From Sulfurospirillum diekertiae (GTDB taxonomy: Bacteria; Campylobacterota; Campylobacteria; Campylobacterales; Sulfurospirillaceae), in contig NZ_CP023275.1 of NCBI RefSeq assembly GCF_002309535.1, forward strand, positions 2,170,001 through 2,234,000: a stretch of 64,000 nucleotides of DNA. Direction: 5' to 3'. The notes beneath the pieces are model-generated. The model had not been told where the DNA came from, made no database searches, and saw only the letters and a list, made by a program, of their open reading frames with translations. Below, one piece after another: positions 47,461 through 55,171 of this stretch (position 1 is its first letter; each line of letters starts with the position of its first letter). The translations under genes were made by a program, and so were the position numbers.

Positions 47461-47802
47461 TTATGTTTTGATGTGTTTTGGCTTAAGTCTAATCTTTTTA
47501 AAAGTCTCTTTGGCTTCTTTGCGTGTGATTGTATCTTCATTGTTATTTTTTGATAACATCGTGCTGAGCTTCTTAATTTCTTTCAATGTCACGGCTAAAA
47601 TTTCGGCTTTATTCTTTACTCTGATTTCATCTCTTAAAATCCTCATTGCATATAAACCAAGTGAAGCTGAATGATTAATAAGTGCTATTTGTGAGAGATT
47701 GCTTTTATCAATGGTTACAATCGTTCTAATCAATGGCTTAATCTGAGGTACGCCCTTAATCTGTTTTAACGCTCCAAGCGATTGTAAACTATTCAGCCTC
47801 AC
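47461..47802 (-). CDS. hypothetical basic protein of the element
   Basis: A 113-residue, lysine-rich, mostly helical protein (for example KAEILAVTLKEIKKLSTML and a basic tail FKKIRLKPKHIKT). It overlaps the upstream HTH-protein gene by 14 bp and converges on the XRE gene with a 3-bp gap. No family recognised; the basic tail suggests nucleic-acid contact. Confidence 0.55.
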   Translation of the reverse strand: MRLNSLQSLGALKQIKGVPQIKPLIRTIVTIDKSNLSQIALINHSASLGLYAMRILRDEIRVKNKAEILAVTLKEIKKLSTMLSKNNNEDTITRKEAKETFKKIRLKPKHIKT

Positions 47803-48202
47803 TGAGTTTGAGCCTTAAATGTTCTACATTCCCAAAATCGTCTGTTTGTTTTATTTTGGCATCAACTGAGATTTTTTTCTCTATGGCTTCAAGTTGAAAG
47901 AGTAGGCTATTTTTAATCGTAAAGAGGTCTTTAATGTTAGATGATGATAAATCAGCTTCAAGGATTGCATCGTCAATCTTGTTTAATTGCTTGAGTGTCA
48001 TTTCATACTTTGTCTTTACGCTCCAACTATAAGCCTCTTTTATTTTTAAGAAGCTTTCAAATTGTAAATCTTTGATTTCATTCTCAAAAAGCTTACTCCA
48101 TTGTATCAAAGTGGGCTTTGATGTTTTAAGCTCTTTTGCTATGACATCGTAGCTTAACCCCTCAGCCCGTAAGGTTAAAAATCTGTTTTGTTTATCTGTC
48201 AT
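47789..48202 (-). CDS. hypothetical HTH and coiled-coil protein
   Basis: A 137-residue protein. The N-terminus KQNRFLTLRAEGLSYDVIAKELKTSKPTLIQWSK looks like a resolvase- or terminase-small-subunit-type helix-turn-helix. A long helical part follows, ending in an acidic tail. It could be a DNA-binding adaptor; the resemblance to small terminase subunits is limited to the HTH. Overlaps the following gene by 14 bp. Confidence 0.55.
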   Translation of the reverse strand: MTDKQNRFLTLRAEGLSYDVIAKELKTSKPTLIQWSKLFENEIKDLQFESFLKIKEAYSWSVKTKYEMTLKQLNKIDDAILEADLSSSNIKDLFTIKNSLLFQLEAIEKKISVDAKIKQTDDFGNVEHLRLKLSEAE

Positions 48203-48288
48203 TTTGTGCCTCTTGTTTTAGCCTTTTTGAGTTTATCAGCATTAAGCAAAAGCGTATCATCTCCAATATTTGTATCATTTTAACCCTT

Positions 48289-49023
48289 TTATAGTGTGTT
48301 TAAAATTACTTTTACCTCATCAAAAGGTACAAATAACGCTCCAATCTTGCCCCGTGTTGTACACGTCAATTCTAAGCGATAAAGGGCATCTTTTAAGTGG
48401 TCTTTGGCTTGTTTGTCATAGTAGCATAGCTTTGTAATGTAGCTTAAGCCTTTGGGATTGTGTATGTATGATGTAGTAAAACACGGGTCTTTTATTCCAA
48501 AAGCTCTTAATAATGCCTCTAAATTTAAAGCGTTTGTGCTGTCTATGCAAATATCAAGCTCTATGACCTCCAAACGCTTTAAGAGGCTGTGGAGTTCTTC
48601 CAATGTGGCATTACTCAAAGGCTTGTTAGGTTGAGATAATCCAAAGATGGTAAGTTTGTACTTTGTGTAGTTACTTGATTGATTCAATGCGTGGGGCGTT
48701 TCAAGTAGGATATTTTTAAACCCCGTGTGCGTTATGATGTAAAATGCTGAGGTTATCTCTTTAGTAGCCTTTTTTCTTTTGGCGTGGGCTGAAATTTTAG
48801 AGTGACTTTGCACCTCTTTTTTAATCCAACCCGTTTGAGAGAGTATTCTTTCAATGGTACTTTTTAGAGGGGTTACTCTTATGCTATCTATGCCTAATCT
48901 CAAGGAACTTTTACCTACATTACGATAACCCCCATTTTGGGCATATTTTGCCAACTCTTCAAAATCAGCCCCAAGCCCCACTAACTCAAGGGGCGTGAGG
49001 GTTTTAGCCTCACACATTTTCAC
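48289..49023 (-). CDS. putative replication-initiation-like protein
   Basis: A 244-residue protein with an N-terminal basic, possibly winged-helix part (KSTIERILSQTGWIKKEVQ) and a C-terminal part containing IELDICIDSTNALNLEAL and LSYITKLCYYDKQAKDHLKDALYRLELTC. The latter arrangement (aspartate strand, then a Y-x-K near an R-x-E strand) resembles Rep_trans-type rolling-circle initiators of filamentous phages and small plasmids. The match is by eye only; function is tentative. It overlaps the upstream gene by 14 bp. Confidence 0.5.
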   Translation of the reverse strand: MKMCEAKTLTPLELVGLGADFEELAKYAQNGGYRNVGKSSLRLGIDSIRVTPLKSTIERILSQTGWIKKEVQSHSKISAHAKRKKATKEITSAFYIITHTGFKNILLETPHALNQSSNYTKYKLTIFGLSQPNKPLSNATLEELHSLLKRLEVIELDICIDSTNALNLEALLRAFGIKDPCFTTSYIHNPKGLSYITKLCYYDKQAKDHLKDALYRLELTCTTRGKIGALFVPFDEVKVILNTL

Positions 49024-49327
49024 CCTCCAAAAGTTGTTTTTCGGTCGTGGAATGATTTTTGCTTATTTTCTTCTTTTTCGACTTGTTTATTTTTCTATAA
49101 TCAAACTGTGGGTTTTTCTTCAAAAGTTTGTTTTTAACCCTGCTTACAGTTGATAAGACACTGTAAACAATATCAGATAACTGATCCGCTCTTTCTCCAT
49201 TATGGAACTCTTGTACATATGCTTTCATGATAAGGGGATTACTTTTATCCCCACCGTACACTTTGGGATTAGATTTTATTTTCTCATATGCCCATACATA
49301 AATCTGATTTCTTGTAAACTTATCCAT
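49010..49327 (-). CDS. hypothetical basic protein of the element
   Basis: A 105-residue protein with a helical N-terminal part (FTRNQIYVWAYEKIKSNPKVYGG) and a strongly basic stretch (KNKLLKKNPQFDYRKINKSKKKK). It overlaps the AlpA-like gene by 8 bp and the Rep-like gene by 14 bp, so all three are probably one operon. Not recognised; a DNA-binding accessory of the Rep-like protein is one possibility. Confidence 0.5.
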   Translation of the reverse strand: MDKFTRNQIYVWAYEKIKSNPKVYGGDKSNPLIMKAYVQEFHNGERADQLSDIVYSVLSTVSRVKNKLLKKNPQFDYRKINKSKKKKISKNHSTTEKQLLEGENV

Positions 49328-49535
49328 TGTTAGCCCCCATTTTATGAGACGCTATCCACTGATCTATTTCAGCCTTGTTATAACGGATAAACTTACCAAT
49401 TTTGTAAAATGGTATTTTATTTTCCATTCGGTACTTAGCTTGAGTAGACTGCTTTATTTCTGAATGCTTTTCTAAGCCTTCAGGGCTTAACCACTGGATT
49501 AATTCGTTGGTTTCGTTGTGTTCGCTTTGCGTCAT
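49320..49535 (-). CDS. AlpA-like / excisionase-type HTH protein
   Basis: A 71-residue protein whose IQWLSPEGLEKHSEIKQSTQAKYRMENKIPFYKIGKFIRYNKAEIDQWI matches the MerR-like HTH_17 pattern of AlpA and excisionases (start-helix, wing with PFYKIGKFIRY, terminal EIDQWI). Such proteins control excision or activate satellite genes. A hairpin overlaps its ribosome site. The 105-bp gap upstream holds no gene. Confidence 0.75.
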   Translation of the reverse strand: MTQSEHNETNELIQWLSPEGLEKHSEIKQSTQAKYRMENKIPFYKIGKFIRYNKAEIDQWIASHKMGANNG

Positions 49536-49542
49536 TTCTTTT

Positions 49543-49564
49543 CCTTTCGATTTATTTCGAAAGG
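49543..49564 (-). promoter_or_regulatory. hairpin overlapping the alpA-like ribosome site
   Basis: On the minus strand CCTTTCGA and TCGAAAGG pair around a 6-base loop. The 3' arm contains AAAGG of the AAAGGAAAAGAA ribosome site, 8 bases before the ATG at 49535. It could hold back translation of the AlpA-like gene. Confidence 0.5.
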
Positions 49565-49640
49565 GAGTTTCGCATTTACTCGGTTTTGCTTTGCGGTTAA
49601 GTGAGTATTGAGTAAAGAAGTAGGTTAAAAGTAGGGGGTT

Positions 49641-50192
49641 TTATTTTAAATAAAATGCCTTCTCTACGGCTTTAAATGAAATTTTTAACTCTTTTGATAT
49701 TTTTGTAAAAATTTCTCGTTTTGTTTTTGTATCATCGTAGTATTTCGCAAATAATTGCTTTATCTTTAGATTAGGGTTGTATCCTCTTTGCTGTTTTTTA
49801 TTGCACTTCTCTTGTTTGGTGCTCTTTATTTCTTGTTGCTCCTCATCTTCTTTAAAATAACCCTGTTCGTTTAGTTCCTCTTCATAATTATCAAGTATGT
49901 CATCTTCAAGGTATCCGTCTAAATCATTCAAATTAATATAATTAGCTTCTCTCAACTCTTCTTCAAATACCGACGTAATATCATGAATAATATCATCAGG
50001 GTAATTTTTTTTTAATTCTATTAGTATCTCATCTGTTGGGTGGTGGTGAATATTTACATATCCTAAATCTTCTAAATTATTTTCTAAAAAATACTGTGCG
50101 TCTTCTAAAAAATAGACTATTTCATTTTCTGTAAGCTCTGTAAAACGAGTTCCTAAAAAGATTTTATATTTACCATTTCCTAAATTAATCAT
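49641..50192 (-). CDS. hypothetical acidic/basic two-part protein
   Basis: A 183-residue protein. The first about 120 residues are strongly acidic (for example DGYLEDDILDNYEEELNEQ), while the last about 60 are basic and end with a possible HTH (TKREIFTKISKELKISFKAV). Its ATG shares one base with the integrase stop (TAATG), indicating coupled translation. I do not recognise it; an acidic regulator of the integrase or a DNA-mimic is speculation. Confidence 0.6.
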   Translation of the reverse strand: MINLGNGKYKIFLGTRFTELTENEIVYFLEDAQYFLENNLEDLGYVNIHHHPTDEILIELKKNYPDDIIHDITSVFEEELREANYINLNDLDGYLEDDILDNYEEELNEQGYFKEDEEQQEIKSTKQEKCNKKQQRGYNPNLKIKQLFAKYYDDTKTKREIFTKISKELKISFKAVEKAFYLK

Positions 50193-51295
50193 TATTCCAC
50201 CACCTCAGCGTCTATGATTTGCCCCATAGTTGCATTACCCTTTTTACTGCTATTGTGATAACTCAATGATAAATATTTGTTTATCGTTGTAGCGTCTCTA
50301 TGCCCTAACATACCGCTGAGGGTTATCGCCTCAGTGCCTCGTTCTGCTAAAGCACTTACTAAAACATTTCGCATATAATGAAGCGTTAATTCGGGCATTT
50401 CTAAGTGCTTTTTGAGCTTGTTCATTTGTCCGTCTGTATTCTCTAACATTCGACCAGTGACGGGGCTTTTAAACACTAATCCAATGTGTGTATCGGGTAT
50501 CTGTAACAATGCTTCTTTGATAAAGTGAGGTAACTCATACTTTTGTTTTTCGTTGTTTTTGGTATCTTCTATCCAATAGTAGTTATTATCTAAATCAATG
50601 TTTTCCCATTTGAGCTTTAATATCTCGCCTTTACGCCTACCAGTGAAGCCAAAGAGGAATAAAGCCCTATAAAAAGGCTGTGAGCTGTAATAGTCATTAA
50701 TGCCCTCAAAAATGCGTTTAAACATTTCAGCCCCATTGATAACTATTTTCTTTGTGTTGTCTTTTTTCAGCACGATAAAACGTGTTGGATTGTCTCGTAA
50801 TGCCTTGTTTTTAATGGCAAAATCAAAAAGGGGGCGTAATATCTCTAATGTGGTGTTTACTGTGCGTGTAGCCATTCCCTCAGCTTGTAAGTGCCTTATA
50901 ATTGCCATTATGTGATGTTCTTGTATGCTATCAAGTTTCTTTTTGCCTAATGGATCTTTTAAGTAGCGTTTGTAAAAGCTCTCTTTGGTAAATGTCCAGC
51001 TTGTAGATTTATCGAGGGTTTGAAAATAAAGTTCCCATAATTCGTTCAGCTTCGTATTTGAAGTTATTTGAAGATTACCCGTGTTTGTTTCTATGCTTTT
51101 CCGATAATTAATCAGTAAAAGCTGTGCCTCTCTCTCGTACTCTTTTTTATTCCAGCCTGTGCGCTCTATAAGTGTTTCAATTTTTCGGTATCGTTTCTCA
51201 TTTATCCTAAAATCAAATAAAAACTCTCTCATATTCTTTTTATTGACTTTGAGATTTTGAGCTACCGCTTTATAGTCTTTTGGATTAATAGCCAT
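50192..51295 (-). CDS. tyrosine recombinase / integrase
   Basis: A 367-residue phage-type integrase. The core-binding domain occupies about residues 75-165. The catalytic domain shows FGFTGRRKGEILKLKWENID (first Arg), LTLHYMRNVLVSALAERG (HxxR), LSGMLGHRDATTINKYLSLSY (second His and the nucleophilic Tyr). It lies about 130 bp from the distal attachment repeat, as usual for elements inserted in tRNA genes. Its ribosome site AAGGA lies inside a GGGTGTCC repeat (reverse AAGGACACCC). Confidence 0.95.
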   Translation of the reverse strand: MAINPKDYKAVAQNLKVNKKNMREFLFDFRINEKRYRKIETLIERTGWNKKEYEREAQLLLINYRKSIETNTGNLQITSNTKLNELWELYFQTLDKSTSWTFTKESFYKRYLKDPLGKKKLDSIQEHHIMAIIRHLQAEGMATRTVNTTLEILRPLFDFAIKNKALRDNPTRFIVLKKDNTKKIVINGAEMFKRIFEGINDYYSSQPFYRALFLFGFTGRRKGEILKLKWENIDLDNNYYWIEDTKNNEKQKYELPHFIKEALLQIPDTHIGLVFKSPVTGRMLENTDGQMNKLKKHLEMPELTLHYMRNVLVSALAERGTEAITLSGMLGHRDATTINKYLSLSYHNSSKKGNATMGQIIDAEVVE

Positions 51296-51299
51296 TTTT

Positions 51300-51339
51300 G
51301 GGTGTCCTTTTGGGTGTCCTCTTCTTATGAAAGATTATA
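51300..51339 (-). promoter_or_regulatory. integrase promoter with paired arm-type repeats
   Basis: On the minus strand TATAAT (51339-51334) is followed by two GGGTGTCC copies on the plus strand (51300-51307 and 51312-51319, 12 bp apart), just before the integrase ATG. Integrase binding here would cover its own leader and ribosome site, giving autoregulation; this is inference. Confidence 0.6.
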
Positions 51340-51421
51340 AATCAAAAGGAATTAAAATAAAATTATAATATCGTATTTAAGGGCTTTCATACATCAATAT
51401 AACGCTTAAGAAATGGTGTAG

Positions 51422-51447
51422 GGTTCGATTCCGTCTCCAGCCACCAC
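51422..51447. repeat. attachment site, distal (26-bp direct repeat)
   Basis: Identical to the 3' end of tRNA-Phe at 45365-45390. The flanking bases differ on both sides (G instead of C before, T instead of C after), so the exact repeat is 26 bp. Confidence 0.93.
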
Positions 51448-51741
51448 TCCACACTCCACTAAAATCAATCAATCTTAAACACTCTCACAACAACGATAAA
51501 ATCGAAACTTTAAAGTTAATTCTAATACTAATCAACTTAAAACACTCTCAATGTATCTTACATCTTTAGCTACACAAGTAGTTACACTGCTAAAAAACTG
51601 TAACTATAAAGAGAGGTAATCCACCTTGTCAAGCGAAGCGCAGAAGTCGTCAGTTATAATGTAAGAAAGTTGCGAATTGAAACTTAAACCACCTCTGAAT
51701 TTTGACTGTTTTGGTTTGAAGATTTAGCTTCAAACTTATAG
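51448..51741. other. non-coding stretch beyond the element
   Basis: About 290 bp of AT-rich sequence between the distal attachment site and the transporter remnant. I see no gene, no clear promoter and no repeat array; a single GTTGCGAATTGAAAC lies at about 51670. It is probably decayed sequence. Confidence 0.5.
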
Positions 51742-52096
51742 ATTTCTGAGTGTAAAACTCCTGTTTGTTTCTTCTCTTTGGGTGGAGCGTATGGAGTAAG
51801 AGCTTTTCCTGATGGAGAGCTCAGTGCAGAAAATGGTTATATTGCAGGATTATAGTTCTTTTACGCTCCTCCAAGTTATGAGAGTATTACCCCAAAAGTG
51901 AGCACTTTTGGAGATACAGGTTATGTCAAAATGGAAAATTCCACAGGAATAACAGAGCCACGTCATCTTTCCGACACGGGACTTGGCTATCAAGCCAGTT
52001 AAAGAGTTCTTTACTAAAGCACAACTTGCTCGTGTTGTAGGAGGCTCAAAAGTTGAAAGTGAACCAAGCTATCAAAATAAATTTTACTTCAACTAA
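51742..52096 (+). pseudogene. remnant of a two-partner-secretion outer-membrane transporter (TpsB, ShlB/FhaC family)
   Basis: The plus strand encodes the C-terminal barrel end of a TpsB protein in pieces. FSLGGAYGVRAFPDGELSAENGYIAGL runs in one frame from about 51772 and contains the family VRAFP motif. An in-frame TAG interrupts it, then STFGDTGYVKMENSTG and RHLSDTGLGYQAS follow. A frameshift near 52000 leads to KEFFTKAQLARVVGG and a terminal NKFYFN, with stop at 52094-52096. The N-terminal half and any TpsA partner are missing. Confidence 0.8.
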
Positions 52097-52131
52097 GATG
52101 GGTTTACTAAAAACCCATCTTTTCTTCTTTT
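52096..52131 (+). terminator. intrinsic terminator after the TpsB remnant
   Basis: Stem AGATGGGTTT/AAACCCATCT with a 5-base loop, followed by TTTCTTCTTTT. It is intact although its gene has decayed. It also faces the end of the molybdoenzyme operon. Confidence 0.85.
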
Positions 52132-52145
52132 ACATGTAAATGCTT

Positions 52146-55100
52146 TTATAGCTTCTCTATTCTCACAGGTATCGCTTGTCTTGCGTTAGAACCGACCACA
52201 AAATCACTCAATGTGGCAATGTTAAGGCGAGAGGCATCGCTGAGCCCTAATGTATTAATATTGATTCCGCTTCGTCTGGCGATTCTGCCCTCTTTTTTGA
52301 CACCATCAATCTGTACACTTAAGCCTCCTTCTCCAATTCTGCCACCACCATGTTCAATGCCGATGGAACGAGGATGCAACCCTTCACGAATGCGGCAAAT
52401 GCCCTGCACTTTTCCTTCGCTTGAACTTACCACCACATGATCTCCATGTGCGATGCCGTACTGTTTTGCTGTCGTTGTGCTCAGGTCAACAAACGTGGTA
52501 TAACGTGTATCACGCAATGCTTCGACAGACGCAGAGTAGGAAGAGAGTACATTGGATTTATAGCTAAAAGCTAAAAGATTAAACTCTTTAGAGTCCATAT
52601 CAATCTTCGCTCCCGTGTAAAATCGAGGCATATAATAACGTGGAACGCCACTGTAAGATTCACCGCTAAGAGAATTAAATCCTGTTCCTAACGTTTGATT
52701 GTAAATGGCAATCGGTTTTTTGTAAGCATTGCTCATTTTGTTACCTTCGTAAGCACTTACTTTATCGGCAAAACGTCCGCCCCTGCTCATCACATATGCG
52801 ACTCTTCGCCAGTTATCTGTACAGATACGCTGTAACATAGGAAGGTATTCGCCAAGTCCTGCAAGAGCGATTTCATCATCGCTTGCTTCAGGTGCAGGAG
52901 TCGCTCCATCCATCGCAACGTTTTCAAAAGCGCGTAAGTAAAAATCTTCAGGCTTATCAAAATCAAACTTTGCAGTCGTACCATTAATCGCATTTTTACC
53001 AAAACCAGCCAATCCCAACGCTTTTCCAAGCTCAATCATAAAGCTATCCATGCTAATAGGCTCGCCATTGGCAAATGTCGCATTGGGCGATTTTAAAATG
53101 GGGTAGCGAACATGCGTTGTTTTGGTCAAATGCCCTGCCCAAGGAGCCAACACACCCCATGTCTCATACAACACCGAATCGGGCACAATATAATCTGCGT
53201 AGCGACTGGTCTCATTGATAAACGGATCAATTGCAACAAAAAGAGGAATCGCCTTGGCAGGGTCTTTCAGTAGTGGCAAAAGATGCTCGCTTCCGCTTTG
53301 ACCATACACAAAATTTGCATTCCAGCTAATCAGCGCTCCTAGCTTATACGGGTACGCATTGGCACTGCTGTTAATAACCTCTGACTCGATCGCAGGGCTA
53401 AAAGGAAACCACGCATCTTTGGCAGGGTAAGGATTTTGCCCTTGTTCCACTTTACGCTTATACTCACTGGTTTTTTCATACGCCATTCTCGCTCTATCAA
53501 TACGCACACCAAAAGGTTTTTGCTTACCGGCATAGGCTAAAAGGTTGTAACATGAACCATTAAAGTCTTTGAATTTTCCACCACCGACACTCATACCGCC
53601 TTTATGATTGAGATTGCCCACGAGGGCTCCTAGCATCATAATGGCATAGGTCGTGTAAAATCCTGTCGAGTGCATCGTTCCACCGTGACAATCCACCCCA
53701 ACACTTCTACCATACGAGGTAAACTCACGCGCAAGTTCTAGAATCGTTTTTTCATCCACGCCACTCTCTTTGGCATAAAAATCAAGGGAGTGCTCAAACG
53801 CCGCTTCCTTTAGCAACACAAACGAACTTTTTACCGTGTATTTCACGCCTTCTAGGCTTACGTCACCTTCATATAAAATGTCCGCTTCTAAAACATTGGC
53901 AGCATTTTTTAGCAATCCATCTGCTTTGTCAATCACATAAGCCGCCTTGGCATCATCCACCAAAATCTCACCTTTTTTCGCTCCATCCATAATGACAAGA
54001 TGCGATGCATTGGTAAAGCTAACCTCGTTCAATGTTTTTTGCGCAACATCACTGGGGATTGCAAGATACGCTTTTAAGTAGCGTTCTTCGTCAATAATCA
54101 CACGAATCATTCCCATCACCAACGCCAAATCGCCACTGGGTTTGATCGGCAACCATCGTGATCTTTCCCCTACGGCAATCGAATCGCTGTTCGTTAAGAT
54201 AGGTGTGACGATCACATAACGAAGCGCTCCGCCGGTGCGGCTTTTGGCAAGCAGTTTGGCTTGGCGTTTAAACGGATTACCGGCTTGTGCAGGAGCCGTT
54301 CCAATGCTTAGTAAAAATTCACAATGCTCAAAATCGGGCTTCATATGCGGCGAAGTAGCAAAATCATCCAGATACGCCGCTTCTCCTGCACGCATTGAAA
54401 GCCCACAGATAGAGGTGTGCCCCATAAAGTTAACGGTTCCAAAACTTTGAACAAAACGATGCACCATGTAGTTCTGGCGACCCTCATCTGCCGTTCCTAA
54501 AACACAGAGTTTATTGGCAATAGGGCCGTAGTCTGGGTTTTGCGCATCGATGAGCGTTTTGGTGTCTGCCAAAGCTTTAAGCCCTTGAACCTCACCCTCG
54601 CCAAAGAGATTGCCCCCTTCGCTGATCTCTTTAATGAGCTGTTCAATAGAGATACTCGCCCACTTATCTTCCCCTCTCTTGCCCACACGTTTGAGTGGTG
54701 TTGTGACACGGAATGGATCTTTGAGTTTTTCATAGACGAGATTACCGCGTGAACATGCCGTTGAGCGCATCTCTAGGCCACTCTCTTTAAAGCCTGATGT
54801 TGCTTTAAAACTCTCTATAAGAGGTGTTTTATAGGGTAGCCACGGATCACTGGAGAGTAAACTGTAGGGATTACCAAAGACACGTACCACTTCACCACTT
54901 TTTGCATCAATTTTGACGCGTACGGAACAAAATGTCGTACAGCCATTGCAGACGCTAGGTTTAACAACGTAGTCATTTGAAAAGGCTATCTTTCCCTCTT
55001 TTTGAATAATTTCAGTCAATGGCGCATTACCGTAGATCGAATCTTTAGCTTTTTCACCTCTTCGCTGCATCGTGATGGCTTTGCCCAGTGTCTCATGGTA

Positions 55101-55169
55101 ACCGCCCACCGCTGCGCTTCCTGCAACGATGCTTGTCCCGATCAAAAAATTTCTGCGTGATTTTTCCAT
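52146..55169 (-). CDS. ttrA: molybdopterin oxidoreductase, tetrathionate-reductase-like catalytic subunit
   Basis: A 1007-residue periplasmic enzyme of the DMSO-reductase superfamily. A twin-arginine signal (SRRNFLIGTSIVAGSAAVGG) is followed by the [4Fe-4S] site CNGCTTFCSVRV with ACSRGN, then two molybdopterin domains, including GHTSICGLSMRAGEAA with a possible Mo-ligand cysteine. Length and CNGCTTFC layout fit TtrA better than PsrA/PhsA (about 750 residues). With NrfD and ferredoxin partners the complex would reduce tetrathionate or a related sulfur or arsenic oxyanion with quinol. The substrate is inferred, so the symbol is provisional. Confidence 0.78.
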   Translation of the reverse strand: MEKSRRNFLIGTSIVAGSAAVGGYHETLGKAITMQRRGEKAKDSIYGNAPLTEIIQKEGKIAFSNDYVVKPSVCNGCTTFCSVRVKIDAKSGEVVRVFGNPYSLLSSDPWLPYKTPLIESFKATSGFKESGLEMRSTACSRGNLVYEKLKDPFRVTTPLKRVGKRGEDKWASISIEQLIKEISEGGNLFGEGEVQGLKALADTKTLIDAQNPDYGPIANKLCVLGTADEGRQNYMVHRFVQSFGTVNFMGHTSICGLSMRAGEAAYLDDFATSPHMKPDFEHCEFLLSIGTAPAQAGNPFKRQAKLLAKSRTGGALRYVIVTPILTNSDSIAVGERSRWLPIKPSGDLALVMGMIRVIIDEERYLKAYLAIPSDVAQKTLNEVSFTNASHLVIMDGAKKGEILVDDAKAAYVIDKADGLLKNAANVLEADILYEGDVSLEGVKYTVKSSFVLLKEAAFEHSLDFYAKESGVDEKTILELAREFTSYGRSVGVDCHGGTMHSTGFYTTYAIMMLGALVGNLNHKGGMSVGGGKFKDFNGSCYNLLAYAGKQKPFGVRIDRARMAYEKTSEYKRKVEQGQNPYPAKDAWFPFSPAIESEVINSSANAYPYKLGALISWNANFVYGQSGSEHLLPLLKDPAKAIPLFVAIDPFINETSRYADYIVPDSVLYETWGVLAPWAGHLTKTTHVRYPILKSPNATFANGEPISMDSFMIELGKALGLAGFGKNAINGTTAKFDFDKPEDFYLRAFENVAMDGATPAPEASDDEIALAGLGEYLPMLQRICTDNWRRVAYVMSRGGRFADKVSAYEGNKMSNAYKKPIAIYNQTLGTGFNSLSGESYSGVPRYYMPRFYTGAKIDMDSKEFNLLAFSYKSNVLSSYSASVEALRDTRYTTFVDLSTTTAKQYGIAHGDHVVVSSSEGKVQGICRIREGLHPRSIGIEHGGGRIGEGGLSVQIDGVKKEGRIARRSGININTLGLSDASRLNIATLSDFVVGSNARQAIPVRIEKL

Positions 55170-55171
55170 GA

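Larger units (their letters stand above)
45365..51447. mobile_element. integrative element (~6.1 kb) inserted in tRNA-Phe
   Basis: The element is bounded by 26-bp perfect direct repeats: the 3' end of tRNA-Phe (45365-45390) and a detached copy (51422-51447). It has a tyrosine integrase adjacent to the distal repeat, paired GGGTGTCC repeats near both ends and an AlpA-like gene. It also has a possible replication gene, an XRE regulator divergent from a PD-(D/E)xK nuclease, and small unknown genes. No capsid, terminase, portal or conjugation gene is recognisable, so a satellite or minimal genomic island is the best fit. The host-wide TACATGTA palindrome is absent from it. Confidence 0.88.

Noticed and set aside
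51422-51447. A second tRNA-Phe gene
   Set aside because: Only the T-arm/acceptor 3' part is present; no D-arm or anticodon arm precedes it. It is the distal attachment repeat.
45365-51447. Intact prophage
   Set aside because: No terminase large subunit, portal, capsid, tail or lysis gene can be seen; the one terminase-like hint is a short HTH only.
51660-51690. GTTGCGAATTGAAAC, similar to the end of some CRISPR repeats
   Set aside because: Only one copy, no spacer periodicity and no cas genes in the window.
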